In this document: piece after piece, positions 52,944 through 62,148 of the stretch
Numbering within the stretch: position 1 is the first letter of the stretch
Layout of the letters: the number at the start of each line of letters is the position of its first letter
Origin: Desulfobacterales bacterium
GTDB taxonomy: Bacteria > Desulfobacterota > Desulfobacteria > Desulfobacterales > JAHEIW01
DNA length: 64,000 bases
Assembly (NCBI GenBank): GCA_030145015.1
Contig: JAQYWI010000006.1
Span: 2,149 to 66,148 of the forward strand
Direction of reading: 5' to 3'
Notes under the pieces: model-generated
What the model was told of the DNA's origin: nothing
The model's input: the letters and a program-made list of their open reading frames with translations, nothing else
The model's database searches: none
Position numbers and translations under genes: made by a program

Positions 52944-54281
52944 ATGCCGATTCATCCGTCAAATACATCTAAATTGCGCCAGCTTACCCGACGCGACTTC
53001 CTACGGCTGTCATCGCTGGCCGCCGCCGGCTATGTGTTCGGGTGCGCCACGGATCCGGTTACCGGAAAATCGCAACTGATGCTGGTATCCGAAGATACCG
53101 AAATTCAAATCGACCGGCAGTACTCACCAATTCAGTTTTCCTCAGATTTCGGGGAAGTGCAAGACAGCCAATTAAACCGCTACGTCAGCCAGGTCGGAAA
53201 CAAGATGGCCGCATCATCCCATCGACCCCATATGCCCTATTCGTTTCGGGTGGTTAACGCCACCTATATCAATGCCTACGCTTTTCCCGGCGGCAGTATT
53301 GCCGCCACCCGCGGCATTATGCTCTCACTGGACAACGAAGCTGAACTGGCCGCCCTGCTGGGCCACGAACTGGGTCATGTAAACGCCCGGCACTCAGCCG
53401 AACAGATGTCAAAAGGGCAGCTTACCCAGGCGGTCGTTGGCACAGTTTCGGTGCTGGCCGGAACCCAGAGTGCTGCTCTGGGCGACCTGACCGGCCAGCT
53501 GGGCCAGATTGGAGCCGGTGCATTGCTGGCATCTTACAGCCGGGATAACGAACGCGAAGCCGATGCCCTGGGCATGCAATATATGGTGGGTGCCGGCTAT
53601 GGTTCCGAGGGCTTTGTCGGGCTGATGGACATGCTGAACAGTATGTCCAAACACAAAAGCACTACCGTCGACCTGTTATTTGCCACCCATCCGATGAGCC
53701 AGGAACGGCATGATACAGCGGTTCAGACGGCCAAAACAAAATATCAGGCCGCTTTAAAGGGACCGCTTTATAGAGACCGCTATATGGACCATACCGCCGG
53801 GCTGCGCGCCAAGAAAAGCGCGATCGAAGAGATTCAAAATGGCGAAAAGCAATTGGCCCAACGCAAATACGATGCCGCCACAGGACATTTCCGCCAGGCG
53901 CTTAAAAAAGCGCCCAACGATTATGTTGCCCTATGCATGATGTCAATGAGTCAATTGGTCCAGAAGAAATATGCAGTTGGGCGCCAGTATGCCGAAATGG
54001 CCCAAAAGTCCTATCCAAAAGAGGCTCAGGCCTATCACCTCAGCGGCTTTTCCAGAATCCAGCTAAAGGATTTCGATGGCGCCTATGAAGAATTTAACGC
54101 CTTTGAAAGGCTGCTGCCCGGAAATCCAAACACCATTTTCTTTAAAGGCTATTGCCAGGAAGGCATGAATCAGATCGAGCCGGCGGCCAATGAATACAAA
54201 CGCTATCTGCAGGTGGTGCAGCAGGGTAAGTACGCCCAGCATGCCTATAAAAGTTTGGTGGATTGGGGGTATATTAAGTAA
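52944..54281 (+). CDS. Tat-exported lipoprotein M48 metalloprotease with TPR tail
   Basis: 445 residues. The N-terminus has a twin-arginine motif (TRRDFL, ~15-20) followed by a hydrophobic stretch and lipobox YVFGC (C34), so it is likely exported folded and lipid-anchored. Zinc site HELGH (141-145) lies in GHELGHVNARH and the third ligand is in NEREADALG. The C-terminal 150 residues carry TPRs (AATGHFRQALKKAPNDYVAL etc.). It resembles BepA/LoiP envelope proteases that clear misassembled outer-membrane proteins. ATAGGAGATTGTT gives the ribosome site. It is not linked functionally to the nitrogen genes around it. Confidence 0.9.
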   Translation: MPIHPSNTSKLRQLTRRDFLRLSSLAAAGYVFGCATDPVTGKSQLMLVSEDTEIQIDRQYSPIQFSSDFGEVQDSQLNRYVSQVGNKMAASSHRPHMPYSFRVVNATYINAYAFPGGSIAATRGIMLSLDNEAELAALLGHELGHVNARHSAEQMSKGQLTQAVVGTVSVLAGTQSAALGDLTGQLGQIGAGALLASYSRDNEREADALGMQYMVGAGYGSEGFVGLMDMLNSMSKHKSTTVDLLFATHPMSQERHDTAVQTAKTKYQAALKGPLYRDRYMDHTAGLRAKKSAIEEIQNGEKQLAQRKYDAATGHFRQALKKAPNDYVALCMMSMSQLVQKKYAVGRQYAEMAQKSYPKEAQAYHLSGFSRIQLKDFDGAYEEFNAFERLLPGNPNTIFFKGYCQEGMNQIEPAANEYKRYLQVVQQGKYAQHAYKSLVDWGYIK

Positions 54282-54352
54282 CTGTCAATGAAATCATACA
54301 AGGATAGACAAAAATACCGTATTGATACGAACGATGCTGGTTTAGACGATTT

Positions 54353-54459
54353 TTGGAGTAATGGAGTGTTGGAGTATTGGAGTATTGTAAAATAATTCGA
54401 TGAATTGCAAACCGTTCTGATTCCCATTACTCCAGTACCCCAGCACTCCAGCACTCCAA
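54353..54459. repeat. Word-palindrome repeat (TTGGAGTATTGGAGTA family)
   Basis: TTGGAGTAATGGAGTGTTGG and GAGTATTGGAGTATTG face CCATTACTCCAGTACCCCAG and CACTCCAGCACTCCAA. It lies between the M48 gene and glnE. Confidence 0.85.
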
Positions 54460-54518
54460 ATAATGTGCGGATATAAAACTCAATTCGTCTCGACATCGAG
54501 TTAAAGACAATAAAAGCT

Positions 54519-57410
54519 TTGTCACACATGACTAATATACCTGCCCTTCCCGATATACTCGTTCAGGACCTGGAAAGAAAGTGGGCGGAGTTCAGGCATT
54601 CATCTGCCACAGATAAAATTGACCTCCCCAAAGACCGGCAGATCTTAAAAGCACTTCAACGCGTGTTTGCATTTAGCGATTTTGTTGCCAAAAACTGCAC
54701 CCGCAGCCCGGCACTATTATCCGATCTTATCCGCAGCGGAGACCTTCAACGATGCTATTCCAAAAATGACTATGATCAAAAACTAAAAAAAGCCCTCGTT
54801 GATCTAAAGGATGAAGCGGCTTTAATCCACATTCTGCGTACCTGTCGACGCCGGGAAATGACGCGAATTGCATTTCGCGACCTTGCCGGCTGGAATAACC
54901 TGTTCGAAACTGTCACCGATCTCTCCGGCCTGGCCGATGCCTGCCTCGAGCATGCCACAGCTGTTCTTTACGGCTGGTTATCTCAAAAATTGGGAGCGCC
55001 CACCGCCGAAGATGGCTCCCGTCAGCAACTGGTTATTCTGGGCCTCGGCAAACTGGGAGCACGCGAGCTAAACTTTTCATCCGATGTCGATCTTATCTTT
55101 ACTTACTCAAAAGCCGGACATACGCGCGGAGCCGCGCAGTCGGTCAGTAATGATGATTTTTTCGCCCGCATTTGCCGCCAGCTCGTCAAGGTTATCAGTC
55201 AACCGACCGGCGATGGTTTCGTGTTCCGCACGGATCTACGCTTGCGGCCCTACGGAGAAAACGGCCCTCTGGCGATGAATTTTGACGCCCTGGAAAATTA
55301 CTACGAAGAGCAGGGCCGGGAGTGGGAACGCTACGCCATGATCAGAGCCCGGGTTGTCGCCGGAGATAAAAAAGCCGGTAACCATCTGATAGAACGTCTA
55401 AATCCCTTTATCTACCGCCGGTATCTGGATTACGGCGCCTTTGATTCATTGAGAGAAATGAAGCAAATGATATCTCTCGAGGTCAGGCGTAAGGCAATGG
55501 AACACAACATTAAGCTGGGAAGAGGAGGGATTCGAGAAATTGAGTTCTTCGCTCACATGTTTCAACTGATTCGGGGCGGCGTCACACCCGATCTTCAACA
55601 ACTCAGTATCCTGAAGGTTTTAAAAATTCTGGCCCGCGACAACCACATTCCCGCAGCGGTTTGTGATGAGCTCGGGGCCGCTTATGTCTTCCTTAGAAAT
55701 ACCGAACACCGGCTGCAGGAATTTGACGATCGACAAACCCATGATTTGCCCTTAGATGCACAGGGCCAAAATCGTCTGGCAGCGTCCATGGGGTTCGCGG
55801 ATGCTTCAAGATTCAGTTCACAGCTTGAACAGCATCGCAACAATGTACACCGCCATTTTCAGATTCTGTTGGAAACCAAAGATTCTAAATCCGGAACACA
55901 AAAATTAGAAGAACAGCTGCAGGGTATCTGGCAGGGTTTGATCGGCGACAGCCAGGCTGATGAGATTCTGGTCGGCGCCGGCTTTGACCAGCCCCAGGAG
56001 GTACTGCGATTATTGGCATATTTACGAAGTTCGCTTGGGTCAAGTCAGTTAGGACAAAAAGGCCACCAGCGTCTTGAAAAATTAATTCCCCAGGTACTTA
56101 AAGCGGTCGGGGACAGCGATAGACCTGAAATTATCCTCGGTCGAATTATTGATCTGATAAAATCGATTGGCGGGCGGATCAGTTATCTTGCGCTTTTGCT
56201 TGAAAACCCGGATGCATTAACCCACCTGATTCAACTTGCGGAGGCCAGCCCCTGGATCGCTTCATTTTTAGCCCAACATCCGGTTCTTTTAGATGAGCTC
56301 CTGGATCCTCGCACGCTCTATATTCCGCCCGAGGCCAAGCAGATAAAAGTTGATTTGAACCAGCGCATGCGCCAGGCCCCTGCGGATGACCTGGAATATC
56401 AGATCGAACAGTTGTGTGTTTTCAAAGAAATAAATGTCCTAAGGGTTGCCGCTGCCGATGTCAGCGGAGCACTACCCTTGATGCGCGTCAGTGATCACCT
56501 GTCGGATATAGCCGAGACAGTGCTGGCTGAAGTCGTCAAAATTGCACACGCGCATCTGCAGGAAAAGCACGGCGCGCCGGCCTGTCTTCTGGACGGACTT
56601 TCCTGTGATAGCGGTTTTGCGGTTATCGCTTACGGCAAACTCGGTGGGCTGGAACTTGGATACGGTTCGGACCTTGACCTGGTGTTTCTGCACTCCGGAA
56701 CCCGGGAAAAAACCCAGGGGAGCCAACAGGCGATCGATAGTGCCCAATTTTATAACCGTCTCGGGCAGCGTGTTATTCACATCCTGACGTCCCACACGCG
56801 GGCTGGCAGGTTGTATGAAATTGACATGCGGCTGCGACCCAGCGGGGCTTCCGGGGTTCTCGTCAGCCATGCGGAGGGATTTCGCGATTATCAGCAAAAC
56901 CAGGCCTGGACCTGGGAACACCAGGCTTTGATAAAGGCCCGACCCATTCTTGGAGATCCGCTGCTAACCGATCACTTTAGACGCACCCGTAACAAAGTTC
57001 TGGCCCGTAAGCGCCCGAAGCACAAACTACAGGAAGAAGTAACCCTTATGCGGGACCGCATGCGCAAAGAACTTTTAAAGCCCGAGGCGGGGATGTTTGA
57101 TCTCAAGCAAGATATCGGCGGAATGGTGGATATCGAATTTTTAGTGCAGTACCTGGTGTTGCTAAAATCGCATGAATATCGCGCATTGCTGCAATGGACC
57201 GATAATGTGCGTCTGATCCAGACCTTGATCACAACAGGCGCCATAGATGAATATACAGCACACATTTTAAAACATGCCTATCTGATTTATCGGGCAGCAG
57301 CCCATCAGGCCAGTCTTCAGGAAAAACCCGCCCAGGTCCCCCGGGAAAAATTCAGTCACCTGCGCAACCGGGTGGAAAAAATCTGGAATACATTTTTAGG
57401 AAATCATTGA
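54519..57410 (+). CDS. glnE: Glutamine synthetase adenylyltransferase/deadenylyltransferase
   Basis: 963 residues, the standard length. Two nucleotidyltransferase domains are present: LGLGKLGARELNFSSDVDLI (~176-195) and AYGKLGGLELGYGSDLDLVF (~705-724), each with the GS-x-DxD metal site. The first removes AMP, the second adds it to glutamine synthetase, controlled by PII and glutamine. Between them lies the GlnE linker (about 470-670). No glutamine synthetase is in the window, but glnD, amtB and glnB follow, so the regulatory cascade is grouped. The start ATG at 54519-54530 region lacks a strong ribosome site; the second Met (MTN, 54528) is possible. Confidence 0.95.
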   Translation: MSHMTNIPALPDILVQDLERKWAEFRHSSATDKIDLPKDRQILKALQRVFAFSDFVAKNCTRSPALLSDLIRSGDLQRCYSKNDYDQKLKKALVDLKDEAALIHILRTCRRREMTRIAFRDLAGWNNLFETVTDLSGLADACLEHATAVLYGWLSQKLGAPTAEDGSRQQLVILGLGKLGARELNFSSDVDLIFTYSKAGHTRGAAQSVSNDDFFARICRQLVKVISQPTGDGFVFRTDLRLRPYGENGPLAMNFDALENYYEEQGREWERYAMIRARVVAGDKKAGNHLIERLNPFIYRRYLDYGAFDSLREMKQMISLEVRRKAMEHNIKLGRGGIREIEFFAHMFQLIRGGVTPDLQQLSILKVLKILARDNHIPAAVCDELGAAYVFLRNTEHRLQEFDDRQTHDLPLDAQGQNRLAASMGFADASRFSSQLEQHRNNVHRHFQILLETKDSKSGTQKLEEQLQGIWQGLIGDSQADEILVGAGFDQPQEVLRLLAYLRSSLGSSQLGQKGHQRLEKLIPQVLKAVGDSDRPEIILGRIIDLIKSIGGRISYLALLLENPDALTHLIQLAEASPWIASFLAQHPVLLDELLDPRTLYIPPEAKQIKVDLNQRMRQAPADDLEYQIEQLCVFKEINVLRVAAADVSGALPLMRVSDHLSDIAETVLAEVVKIAHAHLQEKHGAPACLLDGLSCDSGFAVIAYGKLGGLELGYGSDLDLVFLHSGTREKTQGSQQAIDSAQFYNRLGQRVIHILTSHTRAGRLYEIDMRLRPSGASGVLVSHAEGFRDYQQNQAWTWEHQALIKARPILGDPLLTDHFRRTRNKVLARKRPKHKLQEEVTLMRDRMRKELLKPEAGMFDLKQDIGGMVDIEFLVQYLVLLKSHEYRALLQWTDNVRLIQTLITTGAIDEYTAHILKHAYLIYRAAAHQASLQEKPAQVPREKFSHLRNRVEKIWNTFLGNH

Positions 57411-57416
57411 ATCTGT

Positions 57417-58901
57417 TCAACGATCGATAAATGTCCTGAGATTGCGGCTGTATTTTGATTGTTGAAGCTTTCGAAGTGCCCGGGCCTCGATCTGTCTGAT
57501 GCGCTCGCGCGATAGATCAAATTTCCGACTGATTTCGTATAGGGTGTGATCGGTCTTCTCACCAATTCCAAACCGCATTCGCAAAACCTTCTCTTCACGT
57601 GGCGTCAACACCGCAAGCACCTTGCGCGTTTCCTCCGCCAGGTTGCGTCTGGCCACAAACGTTAAGGGATCCATTAAGTTACCGTCTTCAATAACATCAC
57701 CCAGAAAGCGTGTCGTTTCGGCATTCAATGGGGCATCCAATGAAAGCGGCTCCCCGGCAATTGCTAAAATCCGGTCGGCTTCATCGCCGGGCATACCGAT
57801 CGGGTCGGCGAGTTTTTCAATATGTCCATTTCCGTTATTGCCGGCCCGAATGCTGTGGGTGGTCTTTTGGAGTTGGCGATACTTATCTCTGATATGAATC
57901 GGAAGGCGGATGGTTCGCGCCTGGTTATATATGGCGCGTAAAATGGCCTGCCGAATCCACCAGGTGGCACAGGTACTGAAACGCGTCCCGCGACGGTATT
58001 CAAATCGGTTGGCTGCCTTGATCAAGCCGATGTTACCCTCCTGGATAAGATCAATTAAAGACAATCCGCGCTGGGTATACCGTCTCGCAATGCTGGCGAC
58101 CAGGCGCAAGTTGGCTTTTATGAGTTTGCTTCGATGCGCATTGACCTTGGCGCGGCCGGCCTCAACCTGTGCAAGAATGCGTCCCAGGGTTGGGTCCCCG
58201 GACCCGGAGGAAGCTTCCAGTTCACGAATTTCTTTTTCAATATCATCAATCACACAGGGTTCAAACCGCCAGTTTGTTAAAAGGTTAAAAATCCGATCAC
58301 CTTGCCGATTCAGTTTTTCTTCCAGGCACAGCTTTTCACCCGGCTGCAACCCGCCGGCAGCCAGCTTCTCACGGACTGCTTTTGCAGCGGCATGCAGTTT
58401 TTTAAGCCGTCGGGTGGTTTTTAGAAATAATTCAATTTTAGCTTGCGAAGAAACCGGTTCGCCCCGTCTGAGAATATGCATTAGAATTTTGCCGGCCGTC
58501 TGTTTGCCGCTTTTAATCTGACAACTAAGGTTGATAATGTAGTCCAATGCGATTTTCGATTGCAGAATTGCCCGCAATATTTCCTGTTCACCGATTTCTA
58601 TCTTTTTGGCAATTTCAACCTCATCCTCACCCTTTAAGAGGCCAAAACAGTTGATTTTTTTTAAATACCGGCTAACCGAATTGCTTAGCGCATCCCGCTC
58701 AGGTGAATCATCAGCAGAATAGCGCTTACAATCTTTATGGCCGGGTTCGGAGATATTTAGATTTTGGCCGAACGGTTCCTTTGCCTCGACAGCAGAAGCC
58801 GCGTCAATCCCCATAAACATGGCTTCGATTGGGTTCAGCAATTGATCGCCCTTTTTACTCCTATTGCTGTTATGGCTGCATATTGCAAGATTCCAGGTCA
58901 T
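57417..58901 (-). CDS. Sigma-70 family RNA polymerase sigma factor (RpoD/RpoS-like)
   Basis: 494 residues. Region 1.2 is around SNSVSRYLKKINCFGLL. Region 2 has LRLVASIARRYTQRGLSLIDLIQEGNIGLIKAANRFEY (here listed in two parts: LRLVASIARRY and LSLIDLIQEGNIG) and the -10 helix FSTCATWWIRQAI with IRLPIHI. Region 4 has LTPREEKVLRMRFGIG and the HTH SRERIRQIEARAL. A variable, basic insert of ~130 residues lies between 1.2 and 2.1. It lacks a long region 1.1, so it may be an alternative or stationary-phase factor. It sits between glnE (convergent, 6 bp) and divergent glnD, an unusual place. ATG follows TAGGAAAAG. Confidence 0.85.
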   Translation of the reverse strand: MTWNLAICSHNSNRSKKGDQLLNPIEAMFMGIDAASAVEAKEPFGQNLNISEPGHKDCKRYSADDSPERDALSNSVSRYLKKINCFGLLKGEDEVEIAKKIEIGEQEILRAILQSKIALDYIINLSCQIKSGKQTAGKILMHILRRGEPVSSQAKIELFLKTTRRLKKLHAAAKAVREKLAAGGLQPGEKLCLEEKLNRQGDRIFNLLTNWRFEPCVIDDIEKEIRELEASSGSGDPTLGRILAQVEAGRAKVNAHRSKLIKANLRLVASIARRYTQRGLSLIDLIQEGNIGLIKAANRFEYRRGTRFSTCATWWIRQAILRAIYNQARTIRLPIHIRDKYRQLQKTTHSIRAGNNGNGHIEKLADPIGMPGDEADRILAIAGEPLSLDAPLNAETTRFLGDVIEDGNLMDPLTFVARRNLAEETRKVLAVLTPREEKVLRMRFGIGEKTDHTLYEISRKFDLSRERIRQIEARALRKLQQSKYSRNLRTFIDR

Positions 58902-59237
58902 CTCAAAACTTTTCCTACCGGCGTATTTTTGCCTGCCGCTGCAATCGGTAGGCCGGAACCTAAAATGAGAAGGGCCGTCACCATAATTGCAACAGGTTTG
59001 TTAAATGCTTTTTTCGGTTTTATGGTTTTTACCGCCTCGATAAATTTTGCCAAGAAAAACGATTGTCGTTGGAATTGATAATAGGACAAGATATTGACCG
59101 CAACATGACGCGAAAATGACCAAAAAGTTATCTTTGACATAACCGCAAAATGTTTTTCAGGTGTTGCAAATCTCGCATTTTCAATTATCCACCCGCAGTC
59201 ATCATCGGTAAAAAATGAATAACTTAAAAAATTGATA

Positions 59238-59282
59238 TTACATTTTTGTAATATTTTACCGTTATTTCTGGCAAATTTGTAA
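59238..59282 (+). promoter_or_regulatory. Paired upstream activator sites before the glnD promoter
   Basis: TTACATTTTTGTAA (59238-59251) is a perfect copy of the 14-mer upstream of the glutamate synthase promoter. Exactly 31 bp nearer the promoter is TGGCAAATTTGTAA (59269-59282), 10 of 14 alike. The first lies 110 bp before the -24 element. This fits a site for a sigma-54 enhancer-binding protein. Confidence 0.65.
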
Positions 59283-59361
59283 CAACCGGGGGCCCCGTCA
59301 CCTCGGTGGGAAACCTGATATCATATTGAAATTATTCATTTATTAATAAACTATCGCTTCT

Positions 59362-59377
59362 TGGCATACATGTTGCT
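59362..59377 (+). promoter_or_regulatory. Sigma-54 promoter of glnD-amtB-glnB
   Basis: TGGCATACATGTTGCT has GG and GC exactly 10 bp apart and matches the -24/-12 consensus closely. It is 45 bp before the glnD start codon, so transcription would begin near 59389. The rest of the 520 bp gap after the sigma-factor gene holds the activator sites and no gene. Confidence 0.78.
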
Positions 59378-59421
59378 CAACAAGTTATGATTCCTTTAAC
59401 TAGAAAGAGGCGTACCTCAAA

Positions 59422-62067
59422 ATGGAAAATATCCACCAACAAACAGCCAGACAGCTGCACCAAAAAACGAAAGGGTTGATTGCGCGCCTTTTAAAGGGAA
59501 AAGAACCCGACTTTTTAAAGCAGCATGCCCGGCTCCTGGACGATTATTTCCGCCAGGCATTTGAAACCAGCAGGGTGGGTCCGCGTATGGATATCCGTAA
59601 AAATCCGTATGCCATTATTGCCCTGGGCGGCTACGGCAGAGAGGAACAATGCATCCATTCCGATGTCGACCTGCTGTTTCTGTTTAAGAAGAAGGTTCCG
59701 AGGGAAGCAGAAAACTTGATCCAGGAAATCATTTATCCGTTATGGGATATTGGCCTGGACGTCGGTTATGCCACCCGTTCGCTGAAAGAGTGCCTGGCGC
59801 TCGCCGCCAAAGATTATGAAGTGCTGACCCCGATGCTGGATGCCAGGTTTATCTGCGGGTGGTCCCTGATTTACGCGAATCTTCTGGATGAATTGCGCGC
59901 AAAGATCATTGTTAAAAAATCCCGCAATATTATCAACTGGCTGGTTGAAAATAATGAATTACGCCACGCCCATTTCGGCGATTCGGCCTATTTGCTTGAG
60001 CCCAATCTTAAAGAAGGCCAGGGCGGTTTGCGAGACTATCACACCATGCTGTGGATTGCGCGCATCGCCTTTAATGCAAAACAATCCAGAGACCTTGAAT
60101 ACCTGGGACACCTTTCGCATAGAGAGTACCAGACCTTGAGCCGATCCATCGCCTTTATCTGGAACGTGCGCAACCGCATTCATTACATCTGCGGTCGCAA
60201 GTGTGACCAGTTGCACTTCGAAAACCAGGTTAAGCTGGCCCGGTCACTGAACTACAAGAAAAATAACGGACAGGAACCGGTCGAAAGATTTATGGGAGAG
60301 TTACACGGAAAAATGGAGGCGCTAAAACAGCAGCACCTGGTGTTTCTGCATGAGCTGGGCTACGAGAAAATAAGGAAACGCAAAAGAAAATCACAGAAAA
60401 AAAGTGCGGTCGAGGGCCTGGAAGTGATCAAATGGGGAATGCTTAACTTCGATGCACCCGAGGCCATCATAAAAAAACCGGAACTTTTAATGAAGATATT
60501 TGAAGAAAGTGCACGCCTCAAAATTCCCTTAAGCGCTGAAGCCAAGCGGCTGGTAAAGGAATTTTCCCATCTTGTAAATAAAGCCTATCGAACTTCCGAG
60601 TCGGTTGTTAAATCATTCGAACGGATTTTAGTCGCCCCGGCGCCGAAATTTAATGTCCTCAACGAAATGTTAAACACGCGTTTTCTGGAAAAATTTATCC
60701 CTGAATTCCGCGGCGTCCGCAACCGCATCCAGTACGATGAGTATCATCTTTATCCGGTCGATAAGCATCTGTTGCGCAGCGTGCAAACCGTTAAAAAGTT
60801 CGGCACAGCCGGAGACAGCAGCCTGGAACCGTTATGCGAAAAGATTTACCGGAATCTGAAAAGAAAGAAACTGTTGCTCTGGGCGGCTTTGCTGCACGAT
60901 ATCGGCAAGGGCGAATCTGAAGAAGATCATTCAACAAGAGGCGCCAAGATCGTTAAAAACATCCTGACTCAAAAGGGTTTGAAGCCCGCAGATATCGAAA
61001 CGGTAATTTTTCTGGTTCAGGAACATCTTTTGTTGATTAAAACTGCTGCCCGCAGGGATATCCACGACGAGGAAACGGCCATTTCCTGTGCTCGCAAGAT
61101 AAAGGACATCGAACGCCTAAAGATGCTTTATTTGCTGACCATCTCAGATTCGATCGCAACCGGGCCGATGGCCTGGAACAACTGGACGGCAACGCTTTTG
61201 AGAGATTTTTTCCTCAAAACATTGAATGTACTTGAAAAAGGGGAACTGGCTACCGCCCGGGCCGTTGAAGTTGCGGAGCAGAAGAAAAAGGAGGCCATCC
61301 GTTCAGCGCGCAACTCCGGGGCAAAAAAGAAAATCGAAGCCCTGCTGGACGTGATGTCGCCGCGATATCTTTTATACATGCCGACCCCTGAAATCAAAAA
61401 ACATATCAGGCTTTACAATGATTTATCCACGGTCAATTCCGACTTTATATGGGAAGTTGAACAGGCACCCGATGCCAACACCCGCACTGTTACCATCTGT
61501 GCTCAGGATCGTCCCGGTCTGATTTCAAAAATTGCCGGGGTGTTTACCTTAAACAACATCGACATACTGGACGTTCAGGTCTTTACCTGGCGCAATAATA
61601 TGGCTCTGGATATTTTCAAGGTCAAACCCCCGCCGGATCCTCTGCTGGAAGACGAAAAATGGCAGCGGACCGCGACGAACCTTGGAGCCGCATTGTCCGG
61701 CGAACTGGACCTGACCGCAGCCCTTAAAAAGAAGGTCCGCGCTTACCGTAACGGCAAAGCCGGGCTTGACAAAAAACCCCATCAGATCACGGTGGATAAT
61801 ACCAGTTCCAGTTTTTTTACCATCATCGAAGTGTTCACCTATGATTTTCCCGGTCTGCTCTTCAGTGTGACAGATGCACTTTATCGCTTCGATCTGAATA
61901 TCTGGGTTGCTAAAATCGCAACCAAAGCGGACCAGGTCGTCGACGTCTTTTATGTTAGGGATATAAATGAACAAAAAGTGGATTTGCCGGATCAGGTGGC
62001 CAATATAAAAGCCGCCATAATGGAACGGCTATCCGCCCGACCTGATCGTTTGAACAAAAAAAAATGA
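59422..62067 (+). CDS. glnD: [Protein-PII] uridylyltransferase/uridylyl-removing enzyme
   Basis: 881 residues. The nucleotidyltransferase site is ALGGYGREEQCIHSDVDLLF (~72-91). An HD domain with LLHDIGKGESEEDHSTRGA (~492-510) removes UMP. Two ACT domains follow, starting VTICAQDRPGLISKIAGVF (~692) and TIEVFTYDFPGLLFSVTDAL (~805), which sense glutamine. It modifies PII in response to nitrogen status. The ribosome site is AGAAAGAGGCG. amtB and glnB follow on the same strand, 81 and 65 bp apart, under the sigma-54 promoter ahead of it. Confidence 0.96.
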   Translation: MENIHQQTARQLHQKTKGLIARLLKGKEPDFLKQHARLLDDYFRQAFETSRVGPRMDIRKNPYAIIALGGYGREEQCIHSDVDLLFLFKKKVPREAENLIQEIIYPLWDIGLDVGYATRSLKECLALAAKDYEVLTPMLDARFICGWSLIYANLLDELRAKIIVKKSRNIINWLVENNELRHAHFGDSAYLLEPNLKEGQGGLRDYHTMLWIARIAFNAKQSRDLEYLGHLSHREYQTLSRSIAFIWNVRNRIHYICGRKCDQLHFENQVKLARSLNYKKNNGQEPVERFMGELHGKMEALKQQHLVFLHELGYEKIRKRKRKSQKKSAVEGLEVIKWGMLNFDAPEAIIKKPELLMKIFEESARLKIPLSAEAKRLVKEFSHLVNKAYRTSESVVKSFERILVAPAPKFNVLNEMLNTRFLEKFIPEFRGVRNRIQYDEYHLYPVDKHLLRSVQTVKKFGTAGDSSLEPLCEKIYRNLKRKKLLLWAALLHDIGKGESEEDHSTRGAKIVKNILTQKGLKPADIETVIFLVQEHLLLIKTAARRDIHDEETAISCARKIKDIERLKMLYLLTISDSIATGPMAWNNWTATLLRDFFLKTLNVLEKGELATARAVEVAEQKKKEAIRSARNSGAKKKIEALLDVMSPRYLLYMPTPEIKKHIRLYNDLSTVNSDFIWEVEQAPDANTRTVTICAQDRPGLISKIAGVFTLNNIDILDVQVFTWRNNMALDIFKVKPPPDPLLEDEKWQRTATNLGAALSGELDLTAALKKKVRAYRNGKAGLDKKPHQITVDNTSSSFFTIIEVFTYDFPGLLFSVTDALYRFDLNIWVAKIATKADQVVDVFYVRDINEQKVDLPDQVANIKAAIMERLSARPDRLNKKK

Positions 62068-62148
62068 AGCTTGGTAATTTTTGCTTTGCTTAAGGCTCAA
62101 ACATTTATTTAGAAACAAAATACCTTAAAAGGAGGATGACTCTTAAAA

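Noticed and set aside
58940..58955. Sigma-54 promoter for the sigma-factor gene
   Set aside because: GG-N10-GC spacing is right but the flanking bases match poorly and the sequence is GC-rich; kept only as a remark in the findings.
62068..62148. A separate sigma-54 promoter between glnD and amtB (TTGGTAATTTTTGC)
   Set aside because: GG and GC are only 8 bp apart instead of 10, so amtB is more likely read from the glnD promoter.
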